Source: Phoronis australis
Taxonomy: Eukaryota; Phoronida; Phoronidae
Assembly (NCBI GenBank): GCA_002633005.1
Contig: NMRA01000293.1
Location: forward strand, 85,198 to 149,197
Reading direction: 5' to 3'
DNA: 64,000 bases
The position numbers and the translations under genes were made by a program. Positions within the stretch are counted from its first letter, which is position 1. Every line of letters starts with the position of its first letter. Below the pieces are notes generated by a model. That model was not told where the DNA came from. It did no database searches and saw nothing but the letters and a program-made list of their open reading frames with translations. Below are positions 11,400-25,600 of this stretch, piece after piece.

Positions 11400-12461
11400 C
11401 TATTTTTTGGGCCAGTTGAAACGGCGATGAATCACTCGGAACAACTTTTCATTGAATTCTACAAAATACTGCCTCAATGCCTGTATGACTTCTGGATCGA
11501 CATCAGGATGTGTCCGGCCTTTGCTTGACGTCAAGCACTTTGCACTTTTCAAACCTCCATTCAGAGACTGATTTCTAAAGCAGTAAAAACCTTTTGTGCT
11601 GTTATAGACTAGATTCTCTTCATTGATTCTGTGAGGCAAACCTAAGAAAGTCTCCACGGCTTTAATCTCCTTATGAGGATTTTTGACGATTTTGTATCCA
11701 TCAACAAAATGAAACTGTTCTATTGGAAAATATCGCAGCCAATTTTGTATGTGGCGGACATATATTGATCTATGCAACAAAGGACTAGACTCATTCACTT
11801 CCTCTGTCTCATAGTTATACACTTTACTCTCGAAGGTCCCATAATTTCTCCCTGCCGCATCTTGCTTCTCTTTGATCTGAACGTAGTCGGAAACTGCTCG
11901 TTCAACTGGATCTCTAAGTATGACCAGAATCTTTATGCTCGAATTCATTTGCTTCACTCTTTCAGGCACTTCATCTGTGTGTAAGTATGATGGAGTTTTC
12001 TCCAGCGTAATTTGGCCAGGGAAAGAGAAAGGCATTTGCTTTCGGTAGTAATCAAGTCCAAGCACATAATTATCGTCATCATCAAAAAAGTGCTGTTCGT
12101 GTCCAGCTGTCATGATTAACGGATGTATGTTCAAAATCTGAAGCAGAGCACGTGTCCCTGCCTTGCGAGCACCAATGATAAGGCACTGGGGAAGACGACG
12201 TTTGGTCCCATGATAGCGAATTCGCTCATGCCTGTACGCATCTACTGAGGTAGTCGCACAGCCATTTCCGACACACTTGACAACATTTTGAGGTCCGCCA
12301 GGCTGGTAGAAGTTGAAAATCAGTATCAGACTCACTGTAATAATCAATAACACAATGGTGACTACCTTTCCTTTGCTCCACTTAAGACACCATGACGGCA
12401 GTAGCTTGGTCTGTTTAAGGACGTTCTCGTGGGTCAGAGAATCTTTCCACTTTACTTGCAT
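11400..12461 (-). CDS. Heparan sulfate glucosamine 3-O-sulfotransferase (HS3ST1/5-like)
   Basis: A Golgi type II membrane enzyme that moves sulfate from PAPS to the 3-OH of glucosamine in heparan sulfate. The single coding exon gives 353 residues from the ATG at 12461; the frame stays open 9 nt further, but only to a GTG. The ATG has A at -3. Residues 33-51 form the signal anchor. The PAPS 5'-phosphosulfate loop is at about 94-104 (LIIGARKAGTR). Glu122 in EQHFF matches the family's catalytic glutamate. LEKTPSYL lies at 153-160 and the 3'-phosphate-binding RDPVERAVSDY at 183-193. Near the C-terminus GFYCF and KCL supply the conserved cysteine pair, followed by KGRTHPDVDP. Human HS3ST1 and HS3ST5 are of similar size; the MNSSIK and PIEQFH segments recall HS3ST5. 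Which paralogue it is cannot be settled here. Confidence 0.93.
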   Translation of the reverse strand: MQVKWKDSLTHENVLKQTKLLPSWCLKWSKGKVVTIVLLIITVSLILIFNFYQPGGPQNVVKCVGNGCATTSVDAYRHERIRYHGTKRRLPQCLIIGARKAGTRALLQILNIHPLIMTAGHEQHFFDDDDNYVLGLDYYRKQMPFSFPGQITLEKTPSYLHTDEVPERVKQMNSSIKILVILRDPVERAVSDYVQIKEKQDAAGRNYGTFESKVYNYETEEVNESSPLLHRSIYVRHIQNWLRYFPIEQFHFVDGYKIVKNPHKEIKAVETFLGLPHRINEENLVYNSTKGFYCFRNQSLNGGLKSAKCLTSSKGRTHPDVDPEVIQALRQYFVEFNEKLFRVIHRRFNWPKK

Positions 12462-12486
12462 AGTGACCACTCAACAGCTCCCATTG

Positions 12487-12488
12487 CT
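12487..12488 (-). promoter_or_regulatory. Splice acceptor in HS3ST 5' UTR
   Basis: On the - strand a pyrimidine run ending CTTTCTTTCAG lies about 25 bases upstream of the sulfotransferase ATG. This suggests that the coding exon begins at 12486 and that a non-coding 5' exon lies at higher coordinates. That exon was not located. Confidence 0.55.
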
Positions 12489-13990
12489 GAAAGAAAGGAA
12501 TACACTTCAAGAATCATCAAAAATATTACCATAGTCTTCTCAGAAAACAGTGCAAATGAAGCAGACTACATAGGGACCTGGAGATTGCCTGGTTCAGAAT
12601 TATGCAGGATTCTAGACACCAATGGTCAGATTTGACATTGTTTTTCATGACAGACAAAATATTACAGATGCCACACATTCATTGACTTCATTATGACAAA
12701 GCCAAACAAAGTGTAAACTTGGGAAGAATCAGCAATACATCACAGTTACTGTTCACTTGAAATGGATATAAACAACTTCAAGTAACAAGAGCAATGCAAA
12801 GCACTGAAATGCACCCATGACTGCACAACAGTATGCTTCCAGGGGTGTACATTAGTGTCATAAAACTGGACATTAGATGGAACAGAATATGTCAAACATG
12901 ACCAAAAATTGAGAAGGTGTGGTCATCTCCTCAACAAACATGTTGATTTCTAAATTATTTAAGAATCTGGGTGACAGTTGATAAACTAATGGTTTGACAA
13001 AAGTGACATTCCAATAGAGTTCTATGGGTCAAAATAAAAGACTGGCTCTACATCTCGCACTTAAAATTATTACCGTACAAAAACACTGGATGCCTGAGAT
13101 AAACATAGTTAATAAACTAGCAGGTTAGCAATTGAGTTATGCTGATTGAGTCCTGTATGTTAAAATAACAACAGCAGGAGCCAAGACCACCATTAGCCCA
13201 GTTACCAGGACATGAAACATGCACCATCTTTCCAGCAAGATAACCAACTCATACCCAATAAAAACAGGAGATCTCAAGGATGTATGTCAGATTTCAAGTA
13301 CTGCAATACTGACAATAAAAATAGCCCACAATTCAAAGCTGGGAAATGCAGTTTGCCACAGAAATACTGAACAGGGCTTGACGAAAGAAACAAATTCACC
13401 AAATAGCAGCACTCTTCACAACTTGTTTTTGCCTGTCATGCTAACTGTTGTAACGAGATTGAATTTTGCCCGGACAAATTTGGCTTACTTGCACGAAGTT
13501 TGAAAAGCAATGTAACAACTTTTGGGAGATAAGCATTCCTAATGCAAATAGGAATAACAGAAGTCGTCAATATTTCAAAGTATTCCTGTGAGTGACTGGT
13601 GCCCAGATAAGGGCACTTTGGGCAACAGTTCAATGCACAGATTCCAAGGCTTTATGTTTAAAACCCACAGTTGCTTTCAAACACATAATGGATTTTGCAA
13701 TATGGCCTTTTTGATCTAGAACAGTGTTTGAAAGTAACTTGTGCAATACTGCCTGTTCCCCGCCTGATAGCTCTGGTCAGACTGCCGGGCTAATTCAATT
13801 CCTAGGTCGGGACAGGCACATTTTTACAGACTGGCAAATAATGGTCTATGTAATTGAGCAAACAACTATGTTATGCATTTCAGATACAACTTTCATCATA
13901 CAACAAACAAGTTTGCACACCAATTTAACGATAGAGTTTTGGAGATAATGTTCAACAACAATGTCATGGTTCAAGTAGGTTGCTTTCTTA

Positions 13991-14177
13991 AAATTTCATT
14001 TTAGCTGGGGTAAGGCTAATAATTATAAATTTCATTTTAGCTGGGGTAAGGCTAATAATTATAAATTTCATTTTAGCTGGGGTAAGGCTAATAATTATAA
14101 ATTTCATTTTAGCTGGGGTAAGGCTAATAATTATAAATTTCATTTTAGCTGGGGTAAGGCTAATAATTATAAATTTT
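13991..14177. repeat. Minisatellite, 36-bp unit, 5.2 copies
   Basis: Five nearly identical 36-bp units, each containing TTTCATTTTAGCTGGGG followed by TAAGGCTAATAATTAT, plus a 7-base partial copy. The unit is a multiple of three, so the - strand stays open and gives a spurious periodic peptide. The near-perfect identity implies recent expansion. Confidence 0.95.
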
Positions 14178-17100
14178 CCTAACCTACAATGACACCTTGA
14201 AAACTCTAAACCCACTTAAATGAAGCCATGGCCCAATGCCATTCGAAAAATGCCAAATATGTGCTAAGAATCAATCCTTTCAAGTGCATACACAAACACC
14301 CAGACTCATGCAACATTGAAAAAAAACACAAAATATTTGCTTCAAATTACAACAGGTAAGATGGCAAAGATTGACTGTTTTGTAGTCCACACATGAAAAG
14401 TCAATACAAAATGGCCGTACCTTCCCTAAATCATTACTGGATGAAACATCTCCTTTGGACTATGAAGTTAAGTTCTAGAGAAAACTAAGAAACGTATAAA
14501 TAAAAAAACCTTTATGGTTTTAAGTCTGTTTTTAGCTTTATAAAGACTAAATCCCTGTATTCCTTTCTTTTGATTTAAGCCATTTACAGCTATTAGGACA
14601 AACTTGTTACTTAAATACGAAGAGATTTATGGGTTTGCAAAGAAATGAGGGTTCACTAATTCTAGAAACAATGCTTGGAACATAAAATGACATGCTGTGA
14701 CCAACCAACTTATTTCTACAAGTTGGCTCACCACAGGGTGTCCTTTTATGCTCCTAGTCTCCAGCAATAACAAACTGCCACTTCTTTTGAAGCACCCAGT
14801 CATATCTAACATGAACTAAGGAACAATTTGAGATCAATTTCATTATAATGGTAACTGGTACTTTATAAGTAAAAAATTGTGTTTTTTTGTAATGGAATGC
14901 AGGATAAAAGCTGTTTCCATCACCAAAAAACCTGAATCCACCAGCTGTTCAATTTTCAAAGCATGCATGCTAGGATCACGCTACATGGAAACAGATAGGC
15001 AAAGCCTAATAAAAATAAATTTTACATAAATAAGAAATATATTTTGCAATTACCCCAAATGAAAGAGGAGAGCAAATGTCATTTTCAGGCCATGTCTCTA
15101 TGTATTCAGTTTTTTGAATGACGAATTTGAATATGACTTCATGCACTTTATGTGCCAGTATTTACACAGATTTTTCACGTAGGATTTCATATAACGTAAA
15201 CTCGCGGGTTAACTCGCAGGAAATTGCTCACTCCCGACTTTTGCCAAATTTCAATGTAAGCAACTACTGTTCAAGTAATCGCCAATCCCCCACTCTGCGC
15301 AAATTTCCACTTAAGCGCCCACCTCTCAGGTAATCTTAACAATAAGCACAGGTAAATGAATGACAACAGGTACAAGAGGGAGTGGGATGCAGTGACTGCA
15401 CACCTGTGACATCAGTTGGCACAGATGGCTATAAAACCCACCTACGCCTACTTGTCAGCTAATTAAGAAAACAAACATGGCAATTCACCAATTCAAAGGC
15501 CAAAAAGGCGATACCGACAAATCATTACACCTTGTGAAAGAACGCCAGTCATTAATAAGTTCACCACACTGTGACCAGGCTATAAGTGAATGGCACAGGT
15601 GAGATGGACATAAAAAGGCGTTTGAAGTGCAGCAACTCAAAGTGCGCAATGAAAAACCACCTGAGTATATAAATACAGTACTAATAAGGTGAGACTTCTG
15701 TTGCTTAATGACAGCATCTCTTAAGAATAAATGCTTTGCCACAGGTAAAAACATTTTCTGCACAGACAGAACTCGCATAAAGTACCAGCTTTAATTTATT
15801 TTTATACTGATTTTTGTGCGTTCTCACTTTCTGGGCCAACAAAATTTCAAAAATACAGCCACTTGCCTAACGCTGCGACAGTTCATTGTCAAACTTCAGA
15901 TACTTAAAATATAATAAACAAGTGTACTAAACACAACACAAAAGTTAAAGGGGGAGTTACATGTACACATGGTCGGAAAATAGTGAAAGCGAAGTGAGCA
16001 AGTAACAAAAAACAATGGTTTACAGGGTTCTAAATGATGCCAACTAACATCTTTCATCTCTAATACCTTAATAAAATCAGGAATGACCGTAATGAAAAAC
16101 ACAGCACAGAAATAGCTGTTCCAGTTAAGTTCAGTGCAGTCAAAGGTGTGCACAATCATTAAAAAAACTATATGGATTTGAAAAAACAACACAATTCAAT
16201 TGTTTTTCTATTGACAAACTATGCACATCAACTCAAGCAATGAACTGACCATTGCCCAAGATTTCCAGCAGACATTAGACTGATTCTTTCTAGATGCGAT
16301 GGCTGTTTTCAAGCGGAGCCATTGCCCTCTTTAAAATTCTCCCAGGTTCTTTTTGGCAGTTCGGGGGTGTGAATTTCTGACTGGCCAAATCCTAGCTACT
16401 CAAAATCCTGGATACGTCCCTGAGATGCAAGTGATTCCTGGTCTTGATAAGAACTAACCGTAGGATTCTTTCAATTCTATGAAACAAGCTTTGAATGTGA
16501 TATCAAAAATTCCACAAATATTATTTTGAGGCACTGGGGACACCAAGCAAGCATGCATGAGCCATGTTGTGAAAAAATTCACACGGTACTCAATAGCACC
16601 TTTCCATGGAGTTTTCAAAAAAAATCTAGTTGGGGGTAAGAAGTCTTCAATTCAGGGCAAAAATAATTTTACAAAAACATGTTTTGTTGAACATTTTTCA
16701 AAAGTTGATTTATATGGTAATGATTATAACAATTGAACTATTGCCCTGTCGAAATAACTCTAGCTTAAGATCGCTGCATAAGTTAGCCACTTATTATAAC
16801 AAGTCTTCACAGTAGAAGCCTATGCTGGGCCCGATATTCTTCTAGGAGTTCGGTCGACCCACTATCACCCGATCCTCATTAAAAAAGCTTAGTTTTTGGT
16901 AATTTTCTTGTCAGGAAATCAAAAAGGTGTCAAATAAAATGATAGCTAGGTTCAAGTTTGGAAATTGACACTGAAAAAATCACCAGCAGAGCATCCTCCG
17001 ATTTTGTTTGGCCACCTGGTATAAATCCCAAGTCGCCATGCCAAATTCAAACACGCACTCAAAATACTACAGGAAGTAAAACAAACACAAGGCGGTCTGA

Positions 17101-17368
17101 AGATGGAACTACACGCGGGATATTTCTTATTTGAATATCCATTCATGCCAACTGGATTTGATTAGCTGACAGTTCCCATTTGGCGACCTGGGAATTTTGC
17201 CAGGTCGCGTTCAACGAGTTGACATTATGCCAAGCGTGGAAGCCATTTCAGCCAAGGCCACACAATCACACGCAAGCAAGGTTTTAATGCCACTATCATT
17301 TCAGGATTGGCAACCACAGAACCCTTGACTCACATGCATGAGTTGCCGCCAACCGCCCCCCCCCCCCC

Positions 17369-17369
17369 N
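17369..17369. other. Single-base N in a poly-C run
   Basis: One undetermined base inside a run of about 17 C. The true tract length is uncertain. Confidence 0.9.
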
Positions 17370-17733
17370 CCACTGAACTGACTAAAGCTGGTTTGGGACA
17401 AAAAAACAAAACAAAAGTACATCAAATGCTAAAAAAATGAACAACTGAAAAAATACCACATCACCAAATAGATTTTCAAAAAACACACCAGAATAAAGCA
17501 CGCTTTTTTGATCTTAAAATCAACACTCACTATCGTTTTGTATTCTTGCTATTTTAAGACCAATTTTAAATGGAAAACATTAACTAGACTCCATTGATGC
17601 AACACAAATGTACACCGGGTGCTGAAGAATGAATGAACATAACAAACTAAATATACAAATTTATAACCATTCAAGAATGACCTAAAAAGTTTCATCAAAA
17701 GTCAAAGAGATGTATTAAGCAGGAGTAGGTGGA

Positions 17734-17889
17734 CGACCCAGATACCAAAACATTCACATGACACACAGCCTCTGACCCAGATACCATAACATTCACATCA
17801 CACACAGCCTCCGACCCAGATACCATAACATTCACATCACACACAGCCTCCGACCCAGACACCATAACATTCACATCACACACAGCCTC
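17734..17889. repeat. Minisatellite, 39-bp unit, 4 copies
   Basis: Four units of 39 bp containing GACCCAGATACCATAACATT and CACACACAGCCTC, with a few substitutions between copies. The length is a multiple of three, so the - strand frame through it is open but has no coding character outside the array. Confidence 0.92.
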
Positions 17890-20480
17890 AAACCGAAAAG
17901 GCTTCATGCCACACTTGTTGAGCTTTTTAATGCTGAGAGTATTTCCCTGTGGCAAATATTTACATTTCTTCATGATCAATTGTTCTCATGTGTTACAAGG
18001 GCACATCCGCAGAACTCCAATTTTTTTGGCATGAGACAAATGAGTAATTTTGATCACTGAAAAATCAAATGGACAAGTAGAAAAAATGTTAAAAAAATAT
18101 ATATATTCAGTTTTACTGCAGGAGAACTGAAACTTGGGAGTCCTCAAAAATTATTGCCTTTGCAGGTGTTTGCGTTCATTTGAGATTATGAAAATGCAGT
18201 TATTAGAAATCTGCTATTTGCCCAGGCATACACCCTTACCACAACTGAAAGGAAATCTTACCACAAAAACCCTTACCACAGAACCTGAATTCCAGTGGTA
18301 TTCACTAACCACATTTGGGCACTCTTACCACACAATGGTTTAACTCTCAATTTCATTGACCAAATGAGGAGCAACATGGAGCCATTTTACATAAATATGA
18401 CATGACTGTTTTGAGTTCACTTTGGTAAGAACTTACTTGGAGAGTAAAGCACATCACATTTGCATTGCGCATGGCGAACAGGGATGCTTCATTTGTTTAT
18501 TAAAAATAATGTATGGCACGATATATGGTAAATTCAAACCATCATACATGCAACTGTGTCTTCTAAAAGACACGTTTTCCAAACTTTGACTACAAGAACT
18601 TCAACTGAAGGCTTGTACTGAATTCTTGTCTCAGGCTAGTGTACCTTTATTCCCAGACAACAATTCGATGTTTGCAGCGATCCTCGTAGGCCAGGGACAT
18701 GCCTGGTGGCAGGTTACCTCATTCCCCCACCCGACACTGATGCTAATCCATTTGTGGACACCTCCGAAGTGTTAATGCATCAAATGCCCTCCAAGGCAAG
18801 AACATTTTGAAACCTAGAACTTTTGAACGTGACACATATACGGTACATCTAAGGTGTGGAAAACGGGTACACTTACACTATTCTGTATCACTAATAGAGG
18901 TCATTCTGGTGGAGAATGACTGCTTTTGTCTCGGACCACAGAAAATGAAGACCAACAGAATACAGTAACAGAAGACTTAATATGTTAATCCTACACTTAT
19001 TTAGCATACAATAAGGCAGGGAACTGAAATTCGATTTTGTTGATTCAATTCAGAATTTCTCCACACATTAAAGATTTAAAACATTCTAGTCAGTTACAAG
19101 CATGATTTGCATTGTGCAGATTCTATAAAATATTTGCTAATGCTCCAATTATTTGTAGAAAGGTAATCAGCCATTGAAAAATGGAAAAATGACCCTGGCA
19201 GTTACTGTTGTGCACAATAAGTGGAGAATTACCATAGTGTGTTTGAATGAGAAAATTATGATTTAGAAAATACCACTGCCAAGTGCTTATGATTTAGGAA
19301 AGAGAGAGTCACACACAAATAACCATTGAATACTGGCACATGAAATAAGCCGAGGATAACATAGAAAAGTCAAGTAACTTGTTTACCATTTTACACTGTT
19401 AGTCTTTATGTGAAGCACAAATCACACAATACAAACAATATCGAGTAAAATTAAAAAAAGAAAAAGTGGAAATTAACATTGAAAGTGTCACCAAAAAAAG
19501 TCTTTAAAAGATCACGTAAAGAGTGACCAGTTTTTGGGCACACATGTACTTGGTGGTTAGCCTTGGTGTGATGTCTTGTAAAAAATAAACAACTTTAGAC
19601 CCATCTGCGTAATAAGTGAGTGAAATAAAATCTGACATAAAAGTCAGTCTTTGAGTGGACAAACTTGTTTATCACTCCGAAAACAATACCGTTATTCCAT
19701 TATTAAACTTGTGGAACAATCATATCTGTCGATTTTTGAGTGCCATGAAATGAAGCAATGCCTGTTGGTCAATTTCTGTGTTCACTGATACTTCAATCAA
19801 CTGTTCATTTTCACAAGTTTGCCCACTGTTCACAGCAAATTACCAGAAGTCACTGCAGATCATTAGTACTTTTGAGTATTTATTACCAGCAAACTGAAAT
19901 TCTAAACAAATTTTGAATCCAAAGCAAAACTGTCACCATCTCTTGAAATATGTCATTTTACAAACCATAAGTTGTGAGCCAGCGTGTGTACGACTCAGGA
20001 GCAACATGTTTTGAAATCAATTGACATCCCACTTCTAGCTGGATAACATGTAGCCATTAGTAATGCAAACAATAACAGACAGTTGCCAACATTCCAAAAT
20101 AATCTAGGGCACACCACAACGCGAAAATGTCTGCTGCAACACGAGAAAAAAAACACTGCATGTCGATGCCATTTTTTTATATAGGTTAGTCATGCCTGTG
20201 TGATTTGCAATGGTAGCATATAGTGGTACCTGACAGGGATATATCCAGGTTCTAAATCCCCGCTCGCCAGGTGGGCGAGTGAGCCAGAAAATCTACTCGC
20301 CCTGCCCAAAGTTCAGTCACCTGGCCGTTTCGCGCAGGTCACCACAAACTTGCAGCCAACGTCAATACAAATGGTCGTTTCGTGCGTTGGTGATACCATC
20401 TATTAGGGCTAGTATCGTTTTTAGAAAATGCAGAATTCCAGGCAACAAACTTTCGACGTCGACGAATTCCCAGCAATGCA

Positions 20481-20640
20481 AAACTTAGCCTTAGCGCAAA
20501 GCTATATACTAATATACAGCTATGCGTCAATGTGGGTAAAAAAATGACCAGTTCAAATCTGACACAAAATTGGTGTCATTAAAAACTACACTTTTCCTTG
20601 AGTACATTAAATTATTTACCGTAATGGCTGGACAAAATAC
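20481..20640 (+). repeat. Dispersed repeat, copy 1 (inverted at 33275-33430)
   Basis: Shares with the reverse complement of 33275-33430, in order: CTTAGCCTT, GCAAAGCT or CAAAGCTG, AATATACAGC, a GTGGGTAAAAAA block, ATCTGACACAAAATT, GTGTC, TTAAAAAC and CCTTGAGTA. It is non-coding. The AT-palindromic block around AATATACAGC may form a hairpin. The neighbouring CAGGGATATATCCAGG at 20236 may be the end of a related element. Confidence 0.7.
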
Positions 20641-20792
20641 AGGAAAAGCTTCAGTGATTGCTTGGTTCTCTAAATGTACGGAAATATACAGCCACGCATT
20701 AACACACATTTATAAGCGGTGTACTTTTAAAACTATTACATAACTCATAAAAAAGTTACCCACTCCAAAACATCGAATGAAGCCTGCATATA

Positions 20793-21117
20793 CAGGGATA
20801 TTCCTGACAAGGTTTCAACCTGTGCCTTTTGGGCACACCTGATGATAAAAAGTGTGCCTTTTTTTCAAAAAGTTGTGCCCACAAGACTTAGCTAGTGTAA
20901 TTAAAGTGGTTAAAGATATGAAACAGAAACCCCAAAGGCAATCCAAATAAGAACAAAGTCATGTTTTACTCTACAAACTGTAAACAGAATCGAGCATTTT
21001 TGGAAGAGTGTTGCATTTTAAAAGATGCACCCAGGGGCCACACTGCTGCGATGTACTAGCGCATTATTCATTTTTTATGCGTTAATGGCACAAAGGCGCA
21101 GTCCAGGAATATCCCTG
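20793..21117. mobile_element. MITE-like element with CAGGGATATTCCTG ends
   Basis: The left end, CAGGGATATTCCTG, is mirrored exactly by CAGGAATATCCCTG at the right end, giving a 325-bp element. The interior has TGTGCC and GGCACA blocks and no open frame. Flanks are AT-rich (CATATA on both sides, out of register), so an 8-bp target duplication is not certain. It is probably a non-autonomous hAT-type element. Confidence 0.6.
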
Positions 21118-22074
21118 CATATATATGCAGTGCGTTAACGCATATTATGACTCTGGAGACAATTTAGTCACATAATTTGAATACAGCCATGAACATCTGT
21201 TGAGGTTCACTGGACATGTGACATTCTGAGGATGTGTCGTAGGAACCCAAATCTTAAAAGTTCCTTAAGATATGCTCCTGCACTACCTTTTTCAAATGTC
21301 AGCTACTGGGTCAAAGACTCTGTTCAGTCTCTTGTTGCGCCTAACTCACGTGAGGTCTATTCACCTACTTGATGGTTATAATGCATGGTGAAGAAGTTAA
21401 AGGCGATGAAAAAAGTGGAGGTGGAATTCATCGCCAAAGTCAACTTAGTAACCAGTAGACATGCTTCATCGAGGATAAGCATAGAACCAGAAAGGAAAGA
21501 TGAAGAAAATAACCTCTTTTTAATGACAATTTAAAGATGTATTTGCATGCTCCTAACTATGCTCATGTATAGCAGGAATTAAATGACAATGCTATATGAA
21601 CATCATCTATGCTAAACAAAGTGCAGTTGTATTCATTGACAACTTAAATGTGAAAACAAAAAATTCTAACCTTTGCTCTAATGATGTACCTTTGGGGCTC
21701 ATATAACCTACATCACGCAGTGTTATTCCCCAACACCACGTCACGATATTTACTGGACACAGTTGAGTGATTTACGGTAGATCATTTTCAACGCAAAACT
21801 CGTTCTTAAAAACATTTGGCATTTTTCAACGTACTTCACATTCACATCGTCGCTATATGTTGTGTTTCTAACAAATTTGACCAACCAATCACAGAGACAA
21901 GGAATTAGTGTGCAAATTCCACTTTAAGTATAAAACATTTTTGACGAGGTGAAAAGTGATCAGATTTGGACTACCACCAATTTAAAATACAAGCAGACGA
22001 GATTAGTACAGACACCGATGGGGAGTTTTGTCTCACCAGACAGCCTATACTGTACTGTATGTAAATAGAGTGAA

Positions 22075-22610
22075 AAATCCCCTTGTTCAAAGTTTCAAAC
22101 CCAGTACATCTTCAATGGCAGGCACTTTTAACCAATAGATCAAAGAGGAATTGACTAAAAAATGTGTTTATACTACCACACTCACTGCATATTGATCACA
22201 CTCTTCCCCATCCAATGATTAGTGGTGGTCATGCCATGTGGAACTCAACAACAGACCAGCCCCCTCTATACATGTGCCTCCTCCTCCATTAACGGCAGTA
22301 TCAAAAATAGGAGGTTACTGTGGTCCACCTCTGCTGGCATGAGTAGGCAGACTTTGCATTGATGAGCGCCAAAGTAGTGAAAATGTCCTTGTCCAAATTT
22401 CGAACCCAGTACAACCTCTTGCGCCAATGCCAGGCATCCTAGGAGTCCTAGGACGCTAGGACCTAACCAGTCGCGCAATTGCCCGTAGCCGTAGGCGTAG
22501 CCGAGTGACTGAGTAAGACAGGCCTTTAATTACACTCATTGCATATTAACCACATACTCGACGGCACGTGGGTCAAAAAGTGCGACATTCTGATGATACT
22601 TCAAAAAGGC
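22075..22610. repeat. Diverged tandem duplication
   Basis: Blocks recur in order. CCTTGTTCAAAGTTTC..AACCCAGTAC (22081) matches CCTTGTCCAAATTTCG..AACCCAGTAC (22388). CACTCACTGCATATTGATCACA (near 22182) matches a diverged block near 22536. The second unit is about 50 bp longer and holds a small CGTAG-rich simple repeat near 22483-22503. No coding potential is seen. Confidence 0.55.
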
Positions 22611-25600
22611 ACGATTCCGCCGAAGGTGAGACGAATAATTCACAAGAACTAAGACCGTTCACGACGACACTTAGACTTAGATATCTCACGCCAAATCACA
22701 ACGGGTTGTATTTTGAGCATCGACATCTGGAGTAAGAGCTAATTTTCCATTACCTAAATTGATCCCCGTTATACTAAAACAGTTGATATCCTCAGTGTAA
22801 CAATTTCGCCGGTTCACTGCATTTAAGAGCAAAGAAAACACAAATAGGCCAACCCACCTTTCTGGCAACTGTTCTCTCGCTTTCTCAAAACACATCAATA
22901 TGGCGTCAAGGGAACTCTCGCCCTCTAATGGAGAACATGTGTAACTAATTATTGGGAGTGTCGCGGCGCCGAGAGGAGTATGAGCCAATGTATTGTATGT
23001 CTATGTATAATGCTTTCAGCGATGACAACTTCAGGACTCAGGCAATTTTCCTCCGTCACGGTCTGCATAAGGCTGAACTGGCGTAAGCCTGCTTTTCTCA
23101 TTAGTGACTAATAACACAATTCATTCATTTCGAACTATCGCCATTAGTAAATTCAGTTCCGCGACAAATTCAGGACAAAATTTTCAAAAAACAAAAAAGG
23201 GAAAGATTTTCTCACTTTCCGAAAATTTTAGCATTTATAAGTGAAATATTGGCAAGAGCTTTTGAAGATGACTGAGAGCAAGATTTGTCGGTGGAAACTA
23301 AGCTTAGCTCAGTAGAGCCGGGATAGATGTGGCCGGCGGCCGTCAATTGCAGTTAGTCGGGTGGCGGCCTTCCCCGGCCAGAACTCTCTCTGATCTAAGA
23401 ACCCATAATTACTTTTCAGAAACTGTAGGAGTCGAGAGCCGGCAAATCCGATGTGCTAGCCTCGTCGTTACGGGACCACTCGTTTTTAGCAAAAATGACC
23501 TTTGTGAAAGGTACACTGACAAAAATTCCTTTGTAATAAAACCTTGATAAAAATGGCCAAATCCATGTTTGTCGGGGATTTTCCATAACTACCATCCATG
23601 GATCAACAAAAATATGTTTTGTGTTTAGTCGAATTTTCTTAGCCTGGAGACTCTTGATTTTGAGTTAAACATAAAAATACAGAAAGGTAAAAAACCCGGC
23701 GGCTGAGTAACGCATTGCAGTGATACATATCAAACGGTGGATTGTTTCAGGTAGTACGTATTCGATCGCGATCCGGCTTAGTTTTGAATGCTCGTAACCC
23801 GGCTGCGCACAAAGCCCAGCTGAACTTGAAAGAATTAATTTGTTTGCCAAACAGTCGAACCGCCACTCGAACGTTTTGTTCTCGATTTATGTTACAAAAT
23901 ACGACAATGACAGTCGCTGTAAACTAGATTTTTTATCAAAGCGAAAAAACGTAATTCAATGTATTTTAACACTGCCACTTCTAAGTGCTTTGTCCAAAGC
24001 CATGAGGTTGGTAGTGCACTCGATGAGTTTACCCGGCTGGGTCGGACAACGTTGATCGTGTTTACGACATATTTGTATGAACATCCACAATGAATTTGGC
24101 GAGAGTCGGGAGCCGAAATATCAAACTTGACAAGGATTTGCACCAATTTTATGATGAAGTTTCTTAGAACATGGCGGGTTTTCTAATTCCGACAATATCA
24201 CCATCTGTCGGTTGCCAACCCCTTGCTTTCTTCCGAGACCTAAAAGTTTACCTTCGCGGCCCAAGTTTACGCGACATGATAAATAAAAAGGTTCAGAACT
24301 TTGTAAGATACTAGGAATAGGCCTAGATGTTTCACTCGCCACAGAGTACGCGTTGGAAATACGAGGGCTTATCATTACGGGAAACATTTGGCGGCATTGA
24401 TAGCTTGCACGTGAACACTGACGGAAACCATTAGTGTTGGCCTGAAGGCATTACCTGCCTCCCGTTCAGTAACGCAAGGACCTCGCTAAAAAGCAAGACT
24501 TCGCGAGATTACGTGAGATATTACCGTGCATTTTAAATAAGAACATGTGACTTTGACTACGTGTTAGCCAGGTCCTAGCGTAGGTCCTGGCGTCTACTGA
24601 ACGCACGCCTCTAACAGCCTTTCCAAAAGGGGCGTTTCTTCCTGATGAAATTGAATTCATTTAAAATCCTCACATATTTTGGTGCATGCACAGTGTATTT
24701 TTGTGAAATAGGGGTGGTTTCACGTAACTTCAGTTCGGCTCTGTGGACATTGACTAAAAAATTCGGCCACAGAGTTAGCATGATTGTTGATAACGAATGC
24801 AAGCACATGCTGCTTTGGACTTTTCTACCCGTAACAATCAAAACTTATAATTCGTTTCGATGCATCACAAATGTACATAGTTAAATAAACCTTTCACTGT
24901 CCTATTCGCTTAGGTCTGGTCCATCACACTCACAGACTATCAACCCAGCCGTCGTTTGAACAAAAACAAATGACATTCCGCGCTACCAATTTTATCACCG
25001 AGACAAACTATGCAAGTTATCGAACATCTCAAAACCACTTTCCGTATCAATATACGTATTACAATAATTAAGTTACTCAAACCCATGTTTTTAAAGATCA
25101 CCGTCATTTCAACAACTCAACACATCGTATACAACCTTGCTAGTTAGGCGTGAAAACTTACACATACTAACAGACACCCTACACAAAGATATTTAATATT
25201 CGAATTCGGAATCACGGGACTAAGTACTCATAAACGTATAGCCCAACCACGCCATACTATTCCAGTATGAATTCACAAGCCATTAACTAGACTAATGCAC
25301 GTTGTTTTTCTAGCGAGAACTCAGTACAGATTTAACCCTGGGCCCTGAAATCAATTTCAAGTACTTGCGCTTTTTTAAACATTTGCTGAAATTACCACCG
25401 GTGACTTTACTGGTAATGTACACAAAAATTTTATCCAGGTGGACTTAGCTCCCCTGCAGAGCATTACAGTGCAGTTGCAGTGTCCACTCCAGAATGATTA
25501 TCTCAGAAAACCACTTTTCTCTATAACAATCTCCTCAAAATAAATGAGATTCAAATTCCTTATTCGCACTGAATGAGGTTTGTTCTTCCCAAGCTCGTAA

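Noticed and set aside
13988-14215. Repetitive - strand peptide (12-residue period)
   Set aside because: Produced by a 36-bp minisatellite whose unit is a multiple of three.
17695-17979. Repetitive - strand peptide (13-residue period)
   Set aside because: Produced by a 39-bp minisatellite.
22686-22988. 100-codon - strand frame in GC-richer sequence, considered as a first exon
   Set aside because: It starts at TTG with a stop just upstream and no suitable ATG, and no downstream exon continues it.
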